A stretch of 64,000 nucleotides of DNA from Eutreptiella sp. 'Long Island Sound 2002' (GCA_964036045.1 OZ038385.1:35987563-36051562); one strand, 5' to 3'. Shown: positions 46,661-58,299, counted from the first letter of the stretch. The notes: generated from the letters alone by a model not told the origin. A program made the numbers and translations.

Positions 46661-46979
46661 GCTAACGTTCCCCCATAAGCTGCGCAAAAGTCCCGAATTA
46701 ATACGGTCCCTACGCCTACTGTAGCTTGGACAAGGCTGTAGATGCCCAGGTTCAAAATGAGAAGATTGCATGGTGGGCTGGTGCAAGAAAGGGGAATATA
46801 ATGCACAAATATCCCCCAAGTCAGAGCTATGTGGGTTCAAGTGGGCAAACACTCACAACAAATGTGCCCGTGACCCTATGTCACTGGCAAATTTGTCACC
46901 AAACCCATGTCTTATGTGGCCGCACTATGTTTGTACCGAATCAAATTAGGTACCAAATTAATACGGTCCCTACGCCCGC

Positions 46980-47085
46980 TGTAGCTTGGCCATAGAACAG
47001 TGGAAAGTTCAGCGATAGGTCCCCACCAACAGACCTATGCCCTCACAGCATGTATAAACTCGGCGAAGCCGCGGCACCAATCTGT
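46980..47085 (+). repeat. Third copy of the CCATAGAACAG repeat
   Basis: GGCCATAGAACAGTGGAAAG, GCGATAGGTCCCCACCAAC and CTATGCCCTCA match the pair at 39.0-39.5 kb, ending in CGGCGAAGCCGCGGCACC. Confidence 0.85.
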
Positions 47086-47089
47086 AGCT

Positions 47090-48680
47090 TGCACAAGGGC
47101 GTAGCTTTTACAGGGGGGGGTTATCCAGAGGGGGCAGGCACACCACTGCCACAACAAGTGTCCACCCGCGCCTATCCTCACGGAGAACCATCCACTGCCA
47201 TCGCAGTTAGCCGCAGGGTCACCCTAGGGCCGCACGTGAAACGCCACCCCCTCGGCATCACCGGGGTGCGTGCCGCCAACACAATGTTTACGGCAGAGAG
47301 TACCGGATGAACGCGTTGAGCAAGTGTTGCACCACAACTGTTTCTGGGCCATTGGGTGTCATTTTTATTCAGTTCGATGGGTCCAAATCGCCCAGTTCCC
47401 TGTTGTCATAGCAGCAGCACAAAGCAAGTCAGGACAGACCATTGGCACCCATCTGGCACACTTGCATATGGGCGCACTCTCTTTGTGGCCTGTGCACAGG
47501 GCACCAGGTGGTCAGGTGCACCCTCAAAGCCTCAGCACCCAGCACTACAACTTTCACCCTGTGTCCACTGCAGGACTTTGTGCATTCAGAGGACATGAAT
47601 TGCCGCAAGATTGTCGTCTCCGACGCAGTTCATCGCTTTTTCGGGGGAATGGACTGCGCAGGTCACCGTCCACCACCGGTGCGATCCACCGATCCACAAG
47701 CAATCAGAGGCTGCGGCTTCTGACAAGGGCTGGCCGCTGGGAGTGCCAATTCGCAATACAAGAGCAATGCACAGAACGACCCTCTGATATCCCTCTCCTT
47801 GGCACACCACTGAATACTAACAGATAATTCCCTGGCATCGTTTGAGTGTATCTAGTCGCGGGAGCAGCCCTGGGTGCAGCGGGTTGCAAGCAGCTGCAAC
47901 TTGGGATGCTGTCCAGGAGAGCACTAAAAAAAGATACAGGGTTGCTTGATCAGGGTGGCAGTAGCCAGCAAAGTCTTTCTTAGGGCGACTTGTCGACACC
48001 ACAAAATATCGGCCCTACCCAACACGTTTGTGAATAGTCTCAGCCTCGGCCTCAACCAAAACTAAAGCCGTGACCCCAGCTTTCGTCCATGCTTAGGACA
48101 ATCTCCCAGATTGGTCAGGAAAAGACCTAGATACAACTAGTGGCCACTTTGACAAGGCGCCGACCGTTTTCTTGAAAACAAACGGGTTGAAACTCTGTAA
48201 CTGGAAATTTAAGGTCTCTGAAGTGCAAAGCTCAAGGATGGTGGAGTATTTCCAAGTTTCCCAACCACCATTCACGCAAGTAAAACACAGCGAACAGCAT
48301 AACGAACGGATGGCTGATGAGCTAACAGCTGAACAAACGATACAAACTTAGCAGCAGTCTCCGCCTTAGCCTCCAATCTTGTTGCCTTCACTAATGCGCC
48401 AGACCATCTGAAGAGGCACGGTGATGCACACACTAGAGGCTCCTGAAGGTTTAGAAACACGTCCCAGACAGAGTCAGCACAGCCCCCAATTGTTGCATTG
48501 ACCACATCCCATGCTCCTGAGGCGCTGTCACAGTGGTTGTCCGCGCAAACGACAACGTTGGCACAGTACAACAGTTTTGAGATCGACGCCTTCTCTGAAT
48601 TACACTCTTCGCCAGTCTCGATCCCTGTCTCACTTTTTCTGGCAACCTATGGAAACCGTGGCCCCAAGTGCTCACCACGT
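47090..48680. other. Intergenic DNA downstream of the ankyrin gene
   Basis: A plus frame of 185 codons (47,270-47,827) and several minus frames overlap without splice sites, domains or clear coding composition. No repeats beyond one short G run at 47,115. Confidence 0.45.
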
Positions 48681-48682
48681 CA

Positions 48683-49339
48683 TCAGGCCACAGTGCCCGC
48701 CGCTGCTGCCGCCGCTGCAAGCACTTCTTTGCAGGCATCATCCTCGCAGCACTCCAGGGGGGTCTTGCCCCCCGGTGGCGCGGACAGGTCCGCCTTGAAC
48801 TCAACGAGCACTTTAATGCTCTCCAAGTCTCCGTTCTTCGCCGCAAGGTGCAGTGGAGTCGTATTGGGGCCGCTTGGGGGGTATGGCGTCTGGATGTCTG
48901 CCTTGTGCTCGCACAAAACGCGAAGACAGCGGGCAGACTTCAAGCATGCAGCATAGTATGCGGGCGTCAAGCCATCCAAGTCCGGTTGGCTGAGGTCTGC
49001 CCCATTCTCTGCCAAGAACCGCAAACAGCCTTCTGCATTGCTCGAGCATGCCACGGACGCAGGCGTGACCCCATCCAATGCCGGCTGTTTGAGATCAACC
49101 CCCTTCGAAGCCAAAAACTTCAGAGAGTCAAACGCCCCTCCGCAACAAGCCCAGTACACCAGTGTCTGTTCCATCATGTCCTTCACGTTTATGTCTGCAC
49201 CATCAGCAACCAGCTGCTGGAGCGCCACAACGTCGTTGCGACCGCACGCTGTAAAGATGGGGTGGTTCTCCCCGCATAACTCCTGGAGCTCTTTTGTGAC
49301 AGTCTCGTTGGTGCAAAGCTCGCGGATCAAATGTGCCAT
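48683..49339 (-). CDS. Ankyrin-repeat protein
   Basis: Single open frame of 218 codons, ATG at 49,337-49,339, ending TGA at 48,683. It starts MAHLIRELCTNETVTKELQE and then carries about six ankyrin units: NHPIFTACGRNDVVALQQLV, QTLVYWACCGGAFDSLKFLA, VTPASVACSSNAEGCLRFLA, LTPAYYAACLKSARCLRVLC, TTPLHLAAKNGDLESIKVLV, and a partial GKTPLECC. GADI, GVDL, GADL, KADI and KADL turns mark the repeats. It ends in an Ala8 run. No signal peptide or membrane segment is present. Ankyrin stacks bind other proteins; the partner is unknown. A larger spliced gene using this as one exon cannot be excluded, but start and stop are both natural. Confidence 0.8.
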   Translation of the reverse strand: MAHLIRELCTNETVTKELQELCGENHPIFTACGRNDVVALQQLVADGADINVKDMMEQTLVYWACCGGAFDSLKFLASKGVDLKQPALDGVTPASVACSSNAEGCLRFLAENGADLSQPDLDGLTPAYYAACLKSARCLRVLCEHKADIQTPYPPSGPNTTPLHLAAKNGDLESIKVLVEFKADLSAPPGGKTPLECCEDDACKEVLAAAAAAAGTVA

Positions 49340-49416
49340 GACCACAGAGGACTTGGAGAAAGAAGGGGGAGTGATGGCTCAAGACACCATTCCTACTTGG
49401 AAATACTATGGCACAC

Positions 49417-49460
49417 AAATTCTATTGCCTTTGGCAAGACACCTCAAAGAGGGACCGATT
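49417..49460 (+). repeat. Solo hairpin module of the 21-kb composite repeat
   Basis: AATTCTATTGCCTTTGGCAA then GACACCTCAAAGAGGGACCG matches the first module of the duplicated element at 21.0 and 21.7 kb. Confidence 0.7.
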
Positions 49461-49499
49461 ACCGTCCCTGTAGTGTCCCTAGAGGTGGCTGCACAACTT

Positions 49500-52400
49500 T
49501 AGCAATGGCTGTGCCGATCCCGGGCTGTTGTGGGCCAGTGAGCCAGGAGAGCCTCGCCTCACCTCTGTGGTGCGCACCTCAAGTTCCTCCAGTTTTTCAA
49601 AAATTGCAGAAACGGGGGGGGGGGGCTCTATGAGCACAAGGTGAACTGTAGGCACCATGTCTGTTTTCCACCATCCCACCCCTGTCCACGATACGGCCAT
49701 GTGCGGAATCAGAATGGAGCATGCAAACGAAGTGTGCGCGCCCGCCATGCAGCACCAACCAGGGAAGGTGGTGTGGCCCAACACAGAGCAAATGGCAGCT
49801 TGTTGCAGGCCTCCATGCTAGCCGCCACCGAACTAGCCGACTAACCACAGGGCCATGGAAAAATGGGGAAAATGAGGGGCAATGTGGGAAAATGAGGGTA
49901 AATGGGGGGAAATGGGGGGAAATAGCAGGAAATGGGCAAACATGTTTACATAAGACATTGCTGAGCCCTCCATAACCCTGGCACGATGCAACTTGAGGAG
50001 GCAACAATTCTCCAAATGCTCATTGAGGTGCCAGAAGGACACCTAAGCTTTGTGTGTCCCCTCTTTCAAAGAGTGCTGCTTATTCGAGTGGGTATGTGGG
50101 TGGGAAACACATTAGCCGGGTCAAAGCAAAAGCGGTGTGACAACCCACCACAATGGCACCAAAAATTGCAATGCACCAAGAACCATTGTCTTGCTCAACT
50201 CTTCAGGACAGACACGGAAGCTGCTTTAATTCACCTTCTGCCCCATGCTGTGGCAGCGGAGGGGGGGGGGGGGGGGGGTTCTGGAAATTGGGCGTGGGGG
50301 GGTCGAAAGTTTTCTGGTTTTGGGAGCATTTTTTAAATCCCCGTCGCACGAAGCCGGAGCTTAAATCCAATGCATAGCAGACACCACCAGCTGCCCAACC
50401 AGCGAGCCAGCCACGGCTCGCAAAACAACGTGTGAGCACTTTGCACAAGTTGGGGATGGGGGGGATCCCATTCGCCATGAGTGAAAATTAGGGGGAAAAA
50501 ACGGGCATTCCAGCAGCAAACCTTAGAAGGCACTTGGCGTGCACTGATGATGATGGTCACTGATGATGACTGGTGTTCCCCATTGGCGTCGATTGGGGGG
50601 TCTGGAGGGGGACGGAAGGGTAGGGAGGGGGGTTGGTTCCAGCCATACACGAAACCGCCATCAGGTCCAGTCCCACAGCTGCCATCTCTTGGACAAGTCC
50701 TCCGGCATCGTGTGGACATCTTCTCGCCAGCACTCCTCGAGCACAAGGGAGGTGAGGCCGACTCACTCCTCAAACTGGCGCACCGAAAGGGTTGGGGACG
50801 CCGCACAAGTGTCCCGCGAACCATCCATTGACACAGAGGCTGCGGGACACGCACTCGCACCGCGATACTGTGCACCTGGATCCAGCCAACCCCACAACAG
50901 CATGGGAGGAAAGGCCCAAGGACGACAACCACAGAAGAGCAACGGGTGCACGGACGAAGCCCAGGCCCAGCGGCCAAACAATTGTGAGCAATATTGACAG
51001 GTGGTTCCGCGTGTGGAGTGGGGCCCCTGCCGCGGATGCTTTGCACGACATCTGTCGCTAGGCAACATCACTTTACATGCACACGACACTCCGATGCTGA
51101 CAGGCTCCAGCGACGCATTGCCACCAAATGACATCGCCACGACCAAATGTTCCTCTGACCACAGTCCTCCGAATGGCCTCCCGGGTGCACCAAACGGCGA
51201 CGGCTGCATTGGATTCCAGCTGCTTCAGAGGCGCTGCTGCAGGGCGCATGCAGCGGACCCGAGAGGCTCTGTGAGAGGGGGCGGTGGTGTCCAGGTGGTG
51301 GGAAGAGGGGGGGGGGGGGGGGCAGCTTGGACCTGCGTAGCTCAGGGCCGAAGTTCGTACCCTCCCCCCCCCTTGTCCTTCCCCACCCCCTGGGGGACGG
51401 TCACCAAGTGACGGTCCCCCACCCCCCCCCCCGGGGGACTGTAGTACCGCCGTACACGCACACTGTGGGGCACAGAAATTGCGGCAGAAGACGAAATAAG
51501 ACGGCATAAGACACGTTGGTGTGCAGAGCTTGTCACAGCGACAGAGGAAAGCAAGTAATGCAACAACATGAAAATCATGCGCGCGCTCAATGGGCTGCCA
51601 ATGTAACGAAATTTACCCCTTGACTCGCTGGGTGTAGAATTTCTTTGTCCTGCTCCATTTGACCTTGAATTCCTGAACATGCTCACCACTTTCCACAGGA
51701 ATGCTTTGGACAGCACCCTTGGGCGGTGGCTTGGCCCTTTTGGGGTTCACCAAGTGACGGTCCCCCACCCCCCCCTGGGGAAGGACAAGTGGCGGGGAAC
51801 GACAAGGGGGGGGGGAGGGTAATCGGGGGGGCCTCACTATATCCATCCCTGCACTGTACGAGACGCTCCAAGAAATTATCCTCACAAAGAATCCATCAAC
51901 CCCACACAGAACTACAGCAACACCTCATGATTGCATATCCGGGCAGAGACCTCAAAAATTGCGAATAGTTCATCAGAAACAGGCCTGTATGCAGCTGTTG
52001 GGGGGCGAAGGCTGCCGGCAGTGCAATGCGGGCTTTGGGCAGTGTGGCCCTTGCGACCTCTGCCGTCGATCCACAGACAAAGTCAGTCGGATCACGCCAG
52101 CAGAGGCTAATGTACAGGGGCCCGCCTATCGACGCACACCCGTCCGAGAGCTGACAGGGCCTGCGGCATGCAGAGCCCCCAGCGCGGGCCCCGAATGCAG
52201 ATTGGCGCCTGCCGGAGGGCGCGAGAGGGAGGGAAGCGGACCGACGGGTAAGGAACAGGGGTAAGGGCAGAGATGCATTTGAAGGGAAGGGACCTCGGAG
52301 GCGGCCCTAGGAGCGGTGGGATAGGCGGTTGGAGGAGGTTGCCAAAGCAGTTGGGGGCAGTTACTGTCGGTTGCAAATGCCATTGAAGCTGGCACTTGCC

Positions 52401-52900
52401 GTTCGGGAGACAGCAGCCGGGCATAGGCTGGGCACCCTGGAGGTGAGGGGGGGCGCACCTCCTCCCCTTCCAATGCATCCCTGGGTAAGAGGGCAAGGTA
52501 CAGGGCCATGGCAACAGTCGGCTTCCCGTCACAGCCTTCAGTGCCCGATGTCCCATGGTGCTCGACTGTGTTCATACGCTTTGTGCATTGGACGCTCGAC
52601 AGCTGGGGTCAGAGGCTGGGGGCTGTGCACTCAGTTGGCCCCATTTTGCCGCTCCTTTTCCAGTTGCTCTGGGGTCACGGGGTATGGGGCAGTCAGTGAT
52701 GAGGCTGTTTGGGCGGGTTGCAGGCTCAGGCCCCAGCCTTGAGTGAGGGACGGGGGAGGGAACCCCCCCCCCAGCCCCCCCCCCCTTTCAGCAGCCGGGG
52801 GGTCGCAGGGCGAAGACGTCGACGGCAAGGGCAGCAGTGGTCCACTGCAAGGGGTCATCCCCGGGGTGGTGCCCAAGCCCTGTACACAGCACCAGCTGGT
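49500..52900. other. Low-complexity and repeat DNA, no supported gene
   Basis: Holds AAATGGGGGG-type tandem units (49,855-49,945), G tracts (50,262; 51,310), and two copies of CACCAAGTGACGGTCCCCCA (51,401 and 51,749). A minus segment at 51,620-51,715 resembles one at 55.6 kb. A Cys-rich plus frame near 51,970-52,080 (CRQCNAGFGQCGPCDLC) has a zinc-finger-like spacing but no borders. Confidence 0.45.
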
Positions 52901-52906
52901 TGGTGG

Positions 52907-53165
52907 TGATGGTGCCGTTGGTGGTGGTGGTGGTGGTGGTGGTGGTGGTGTCGTTGTTGTTGTCGTCGTCCTCTGCGGCGGCGGCGGCGTCGGCGGCGGC
53001 GTCGTGGTCGTCGTCGGTCGTTGTGGTCGTCGTCGTCGTCGTCTGTCGTTGTCGTCCGTCGTCGCCGCCGCCGCCGCCGTCGTCGTCGTCGTCAAAATTG
53101 TTGTTGCTGCTGCTTCTGCTGTTGTTGTTGTTGTTGTTGCTAATGATTGTTGTTGGTGGTGTTGC
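52907..53165 (+). repeat. GNN/GTN trinucleotide array
   Basis: About 250 bases of GGT, GTC, GTT, GGC and GCC triplets, ordered in blocks: GGT first, then GTC/GGC mixed, then GTT. It yields Val-, Ser- or Asn/Asp/Thr-type homopolymer frames depending on strand. It separates the repeat region from the hexosaminidase gene. Confidence 0.95.
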
Positions 53166-53524
53166 TGGTGCTGGTGATGTTGCGAGGGCAGGTCCAGGCC
53201 ATCCTAGTGCCCAGTGCCTAGTGCCTGAACCGTTTTGCTTTCGGTTGCCTGTCCGGCGGTGAGAGACCGCGTCACACCGCGGCACCGGCGCGTTCGACAA
53301 ATTCCTGATGACACAACACATTGTTCCGCTGAGCGTTCGCACGTGCGCGTGCCTGGCAGTTCAACTGTGCGGACAGGCTCGCGCCACCTCCTCCTGGCGG
53401 AGCCTGGCACGGAAGCACTTATGCCCAGGTTTCCTCGCAGGAGAAGGCGGGCTGGCGGGTGGGAGGGCCGTTCCCCATGTGTTGCGCACGGCCTGTACCG
53501 GACACCACCGCCCCTTCCCCCTGA

Positions 53525-55147
53525 CTACTCCTGCGACGCCACCTTCCTCTGAGGCAGCGCCATTGTCACTGCCCCAAACCATTGCCGGTGGCGGCCCGGC
53601 TCCGCCTCCGACCGCGGCGCATACCCCACCCCCAGTTCGTCCAACCGCCGCAGGAATCCGACCAGCCGCGCCTCGAAGTCCGCAAAATCCTTCCGCTCCC
53701 GCGGCGTCCAGCCGGTCTCCGCGAAGGCCGTCAGCCGCGGGAACGTCTGGTAGTCCAGGCGGGCCCGGCTGCGGACGAACTCCGTCCACAGCGGGGCCTC
53801 GATGCCCAGGACCGCCGCCGCGTCCGCCCCCGCGTCCCCCGGATCGTAGCGGTAGGCCTTGGAGAGGGGCGTCAGGCTGTGGCTGTGGTCCAGGTACGCG
53901 TGCGTGAAGGCGGACGCGATGACCCGCCGCCCGCGCCGGAGCGCGGCGGCGACCCCCCGGGGGCCGCGCCGGGGGAGGGCCTCCGCGAGCCCCCCCCAGT
54001 ACTGCACCACCACCGCCTCGTCGAGGTCCGGGTGCAGGACCTCGTCCCACCCGATCACCGTGCGGCCCCAGGCCTGGCAGTGCCGCGCCACGCGGTTCGT
54101 GAAGTACGCTTGCAGCGCGGCCGCGTCCTTCAGCCCCTCGTCCCGCAGGCGCCGCCGGCAGTCCGGGCACTTCCTCCACCGGGTCTTGGGGGCCTCGTCG
54201 CCCCCGATGTGGACGTACGGCGACGGGAACAGCGCCAGGACCTCGTCCAGGACGGCCTCCAGGAACGCGAACACGCCCTCTTTGCCGGCGCAGTAGATGT
54301 CGGGGCTGATCCCGAAGCGCGTGCGCACCTCGAAGGGCCCGCCGGTGCAGCTCAGCTCCGGGTACGCGGCCAGCGCGGCCAGGCAGTGGCCGGGCACCTC
54401 GATCTCCGGGACGATCCGGATGTGGCGCGCCGCGGCGTACGCCACGACCTCCGCGACCTCCGCCTGCGTGTAGAAGCCCCCGTGGGGCACGCCGTCGTGC
54501 CCCCAGCCCCCCACGAGCCGCCGGCTGGTGCCCGCGCGGCGCGAGCCCACGGCCGTCAGCTCCGGGAACGCCTTGATCTCGAGGCGCCAGCCCTGGTCCT
54601 CCGTGAGATGCCAGTGCAGGACGTTCAACTTGTGGAGGGCCATCAGGTCCAGGACCCGCAGCACCTCGGCCTTGCCCTGGAAGTGGCGCCCCTCGTCCAG
54701 CATGAAGCCGCGCCACGGGAAGCGGGGGGCGTCCTCAATGGTCAGGCACGGGACCTCCCACGCCACCCCAGAGACCGGGCAGCGCGCCTCGGCGTCGGGG
54801 GGGAGGAGCTGGCGCAGCGTCTGCAGCCCGTAGAAGACCCCGGCTTCGTGCGGGGCCTGCAGGGTGACGCGCGTCGGGGTGACGGTCAGCCGGTACCCCT
54901 CGCACCCCAGCGCCTCCGGCGGCCCGCCCTGGCAGAGGTGGATGGACCCCTCGCTGGGGGCAAGGGCACTGTCGCCGAGCACGGCCAAAGGGAGCCCGGT
55001 TGGCGCCCGCAGGAAGTTCTGGAGCCATGTCGCGTTCCGGCGGTTGGGGGGGTCGGTCACGATGGCGGTCTCGGGGGACAGGGGGAACGCCCCGGCGTCC
55101 CTGCTCAGGGAGCGCGGGAAAGGGATGAGCGACAGAGGCTGAGTCAT
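53525..55147 (-). CDS. GH20 beta-N-acetylhexosaminidase
   Basis: Hydrolyses terminal beta-linked N-acetylglucosamine or galactosamine (EC 3.2.1.52) by substrate-assisted catalysis. ATG at 55,147 gives 540 residues: an N-terminal GH20b-type domain (about 5-135, with IPFPRSLS and GVFYGLQTLRQLLP) and the catalytic barrel (about 140-500). Conserved features: RGFMLDEGRHF 146-156, NVLHWHLTEDQGWRLEI 175-191, PEIEVPGH 247-254, HIGGDE 313-318 (catalytic D317-E318), GWDEV 366-370, WTEF 454-457 and AETGW 476-480. No signal peptide or membrane anchor is evident, so a cytosolic site or an unseen 5' exon is implied. No intron interrupts the frame and GC at third positions is very high, unlike neighbouring genes, which suggests lateral transfer. 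The 565-codon plus frame over it is its antisense shadow. Confidence 0.95.
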   Translation of the reverse strand: MTQPLSLIPFPRSLSRDAGAFPLSPETAIVTDPPNRRNATWLQNFLRAPTGLPLAVLGDSALAPSEGSIHLCQGGPPEALGCEGYRLTVTPTRVTLQAPHEAGVFYGLQTLRQLLPPDAEARCPVSGVAWEVPCLTIEDAPRFPWRGFMLDEGRHFQGKAEVLRVLDLMALHKLNVLHWHLTEDQGWRLEIKAFPELTAVGSRRAGTSRRLVGGWGHDGVPHGGFYTQAEVAEVVAYAAARHIRIVPEIEVPGHCLAALAAYPELSCTGGPFEVRTRFGISPDIYCAGKEGVFAFLEAVLDEVLALFPSPYVHIGGDEAPKTRWRKCPDCRRRLRDEGLKDAAALQAYFTNRVARHCQAWGRTVIGWDEVLHPDLDEAVVVQYWGGLAEALPRRGPRGVAAALRRGRRVIASAFTHAYLDHSHSLTPLSKAYRYDPGDAGADAAAVLGIEAPLWTEFVRSRARLDYQTFPRLTAFAETGWTPRERKDFADFEARLVGFLRRLDELGVGYAPRSEAEPGRHRQWFGAVTMALPQRKVASQE

Positions 55148-55283
55148 GGATGGGTGGAGGCTGTCCAGCACACCGCCTGTTCAGCACATGGTGAACACCT
55201 GGGAGGCGTGCAGTCACAGAATGCTTCCCCCCTGAAAAGCAACCACCTGCGCGCGACGGTATCCTCACCCCCTGTGTGACATT

Positions 55284-55700
55284 CCGTCGGGTTGTTGTTC
55301 CTTTACGGGGCCCTGGACGGCCACCCGTTCTTCCCTTCGCATGTTGCGTCGGGTTGCTGCTTTCTGTCGGCCGCTGCGGCCGCTGCTCTTACTGGTGTCG
55401 TTTCCGCGTTTGCGTCCCCCCCTCTCGGGGGGGACATACCCAAAGTGACAGTTCCCTCATCCCCCCCCCCACCCCGAAGGAACACAAAGGACGCGTGACA
55501 CAAAGCAAAACATGCAAACACGAGAAACACGAGGGCATATGAACCACAAGAAGACCCAGAAACTGCCTGCCGGGATGCATGTTCAGCTCTACTGAGAGAC
55601 AGGCTCCGTGTGCCACTTGTTTTGGGGTATTTGACTTTGGAGAGCTGCACATGCTCAACAGGGGCCACTGGAATGGACATCCATTACTGAAACGGCGAAA
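55284..55700. other. Upstream flank of the hexosaminidase with a repeat-like segment
   Basis: GC-rich to 55,430, then a CCCAAAGTGACAGTTCCCTC motif and C tract related to the 51.4 and 51.7 kb motifs. At 55,600-55,680 the minus strand reads SIPVAPVEHVQLSKVKY, resembling SIPVESGEHVQEFKVKW at 51.6-51.7 kb. Confidence 0.5.
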
Positions 55701-56899
55701 CACTGTTCTGTATGATACAGGGTACAGTGTAGTGCCTTGAATGCAAGAAACTTTAAAAACACAGCAATGCACCAATAATACTACCTTGCCGAACCAGCAA
55801 ACACATAGGAGAAGCTCAATATCCAACCTTCTAAGTAAATTTGGACAACTATTTGGACGGTGACTATTCAAGGTTACTATTCAAGGTGGGTTACTATTCA
55901 AGGGGGTGGGGGGTAGGCGCGGGGGCAGCAAGGCATGAATTAATCAATGCTCTGGTACCCTCGCGTGTGTGCTGTCATGTGTGTGGTGGTGACTGTGTCA
56001 GCACAACATGCAGCACATGCAGCAGCACGAGAGAGCCACCTCCCCTTGTCCAAGCCTACACCAGGTACAGAAATCGTACGGTCCCTGGAGGTAGTTGGGC
56101 TTCGACAAGGGGGGAGCTTGAACGCAGCATGGGACATGCGAAACCTTTGCAGTTTGTTTGCTTTTGGGGGGGGGGGGGGGTGCTTGTGAGAAAGCCTCTT
56201 AAAATACCGTCAAATGGAGCGCTTTGGGTCGACATCGACACTGTGCCCATGTAAACAGCCATACAAAAATTTTGCACGGTGTGCTCAGTCCGCACAGATG
56301 GGTTGCAACTCTGTCTTACAATGACCAATGATTGGCTGGAAAAAAAAAACTGTCTCAGAGTTGTAATGATGGCTTGCATTCCGTCATGTTGTTTGTTTGG
56401 GCTGTGGGCGGTTCTAGGGGATTGTTCTGGCTCCCTAACTGTTGATTGACATGCAACTGAAACCGCAACCCATCCCAGCTTCAGGTGGCATAGGGCTGAT
56501 TGTCGGTGTAGCTGAGAGAGCCAACTATCCAATCATTGTGCTTGCACGCTGGCCTCAAGGGCAAGAGCTTTGTGTGTGACATTGTTTTTTGGCCTTTTGG
56601 CTCGCCTTGAGTCATCGGAGTCTCCAGCATTCAGCGGTTTGGCCTGTAGAAATTGCATCTGTGATAGCGTGGCCCGTTTGCCATGAAACTGAGAGAAAGA
56701 ACCCGACAATCTCCATCGTGATTCCCAAATATCACTGAGTCAGAAATGCCTCACAAGCAAGAAAGTGAGAAACAACCTTTAACTTGTTTTCATCCAGACC
56801 CGTGTACTGCTCTGGCTACCGATAGTACAAGTCCCTAGAGTTCTTGGAGGGAGGGGTTGGAAGGGATCAGACTGCGTAGGCGACACCCTCGATGTGGTG

Positions 56900-57445
56900 A
56901 GGTCCGGCAATGATTTATGGAGTCATGGGTGGGGATGATGTTCCCATGTGCGGGCCAGTGGGCAGGGGGGGGGGGGGGGAATTGCGGTCTGGGGGGGTCG
57001 AATCCAATTGCGAAAAATTGCGGGAAAATTGCGGGAATATTGCGGAAAATTGCGGGAAATTGCGGAAAAATTGCGATGTCGTAAGCGGCCCTCCTGAACC
57101 CTCAAGGTGCAACCATATTGTGCACAACAGGGTTTGAACCCAAAACCCTTGGAATTAGAACCTAGTACTACTACCAACTAAGCTATGTCAGGATTTGACG
57201 ACCTTGAAACATCAGAGAATCCATGCCATAGTTAAAAAAAAAAAGGATGAGCGTCCTTATTGCACCCCCTGTCTTGAAGCGTCAAGTACAACATGGAGTC
57301 TCATTGTTGTGCACCAGCGTGGGGAGGCAGTCAGAAAATCGGGAAGTGAGAAAAATGGCGGAAAATTGCGGAAAATTTCGGAAAATTGCGGAAAATTGCG
57401 AAAAGTTGCGAAATTGCGGAAAATTGCGGAAAATTGCGGACCTCA
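56900..57445 (+). repeat. AATTGCGG short tandem clusters
   Basis: Two clusters of a 10-12-base unit (AAAATTGCGG, AATTGCGGGA): 57,008-57,075 and 57,356-57,440. Each is next to a G or C tract. Between them lies a reverse-strand tRNA-like segment at 57,115-57,192. Confidence 0.85.
57115..57192 (-). repeat. tRNA-like segment
   Basis: The minus strand reads CATAGCTTAGTTGGTAGTAG (good A box) and TTTTGGGTTCAAACCC (good B box), with a TTCTAAT-type anticodon loop. The anticodon and T stems have mismatches and the acceptor stem does not pair, so a pseudogene or SINE head is likelier than a working tRNA. Confidence 0.5.
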
Positions 57446-58299
57446 ATTCCCCCCCCCCCCCTGCAGTGGGCCTGGGGTGGGGGGTGATTGCCCATTCCAA
57501 TGAGGGGTGCCAATTACATGGGCCACCAACATAGGGGGAAAGACATTTGAGGCCTGCGGGCTCATGCATTGGTAACGATGCGCATGTCATCGAACATCCT
57601 ACCTTGCTTTCCCTCCCATTCTCTGTGTGAACACTGAGCTTCAATCCCCTCCCAAAAAATAAGAACTGGGCTCAAACTAAGAACCACCTGGGTTTAGGCA
57701 TGGAGTGTGCCAAAGATAAGAACCAGGTTGGACCCTGACAATCAGTATGCAAACAACGGGCAACAGCATTGGCAAGTTGCCTGTATCTTCTTTTTGTGCA
57801 CCAGCTTGGACCCCACGACTCGCGCACTGTGAGCGCACTGCGTAGTGTGTGGGAACAAACTATGGGGAAATTGTCAATCCTTGGAAACCCTGAAAATGGT
57901 GCACCCTGGAGGCTGCTGGGCTGCTTGTTGTTACTTTCTACAGGTTTGTGGGTGCATTGGCCAGATTTTTTCTGTTGGTACGGCGGAAGCATCGTGGGCG
58001 AAAAATGAAGAACCACCCCAGAAATAGGAACCGCCAGATACCCCCAGGATGACAGCGACTGCTTGGGACTGCTTGGACCACAAGTAAGGCCTGGTCCTTA
58101 TTGTCGGGGAGGAGGTTTTCTCCCATGGCTCCACCATTCAATGCTTCCTGGGACTGGTTGTCAGCAATGGCAATGTGACCACCCGTTGTAATTCCTGCGG
58201 TGAGTACCTCACGGTGATCTGGAATCTAAACGCTGTTTATCCCGGGAACACCCCTGAAAACCACCCACCTATGGAAGCATGCATGATTAATTCAAAACA

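Noticed and set aside
53582-55279. 565-codon plus-strand frame
   Set aside because: Exact antisense of the GH20 gene; its Arg/Pro/Gly-rich content follows from the GC-rich third positions of the true gene.
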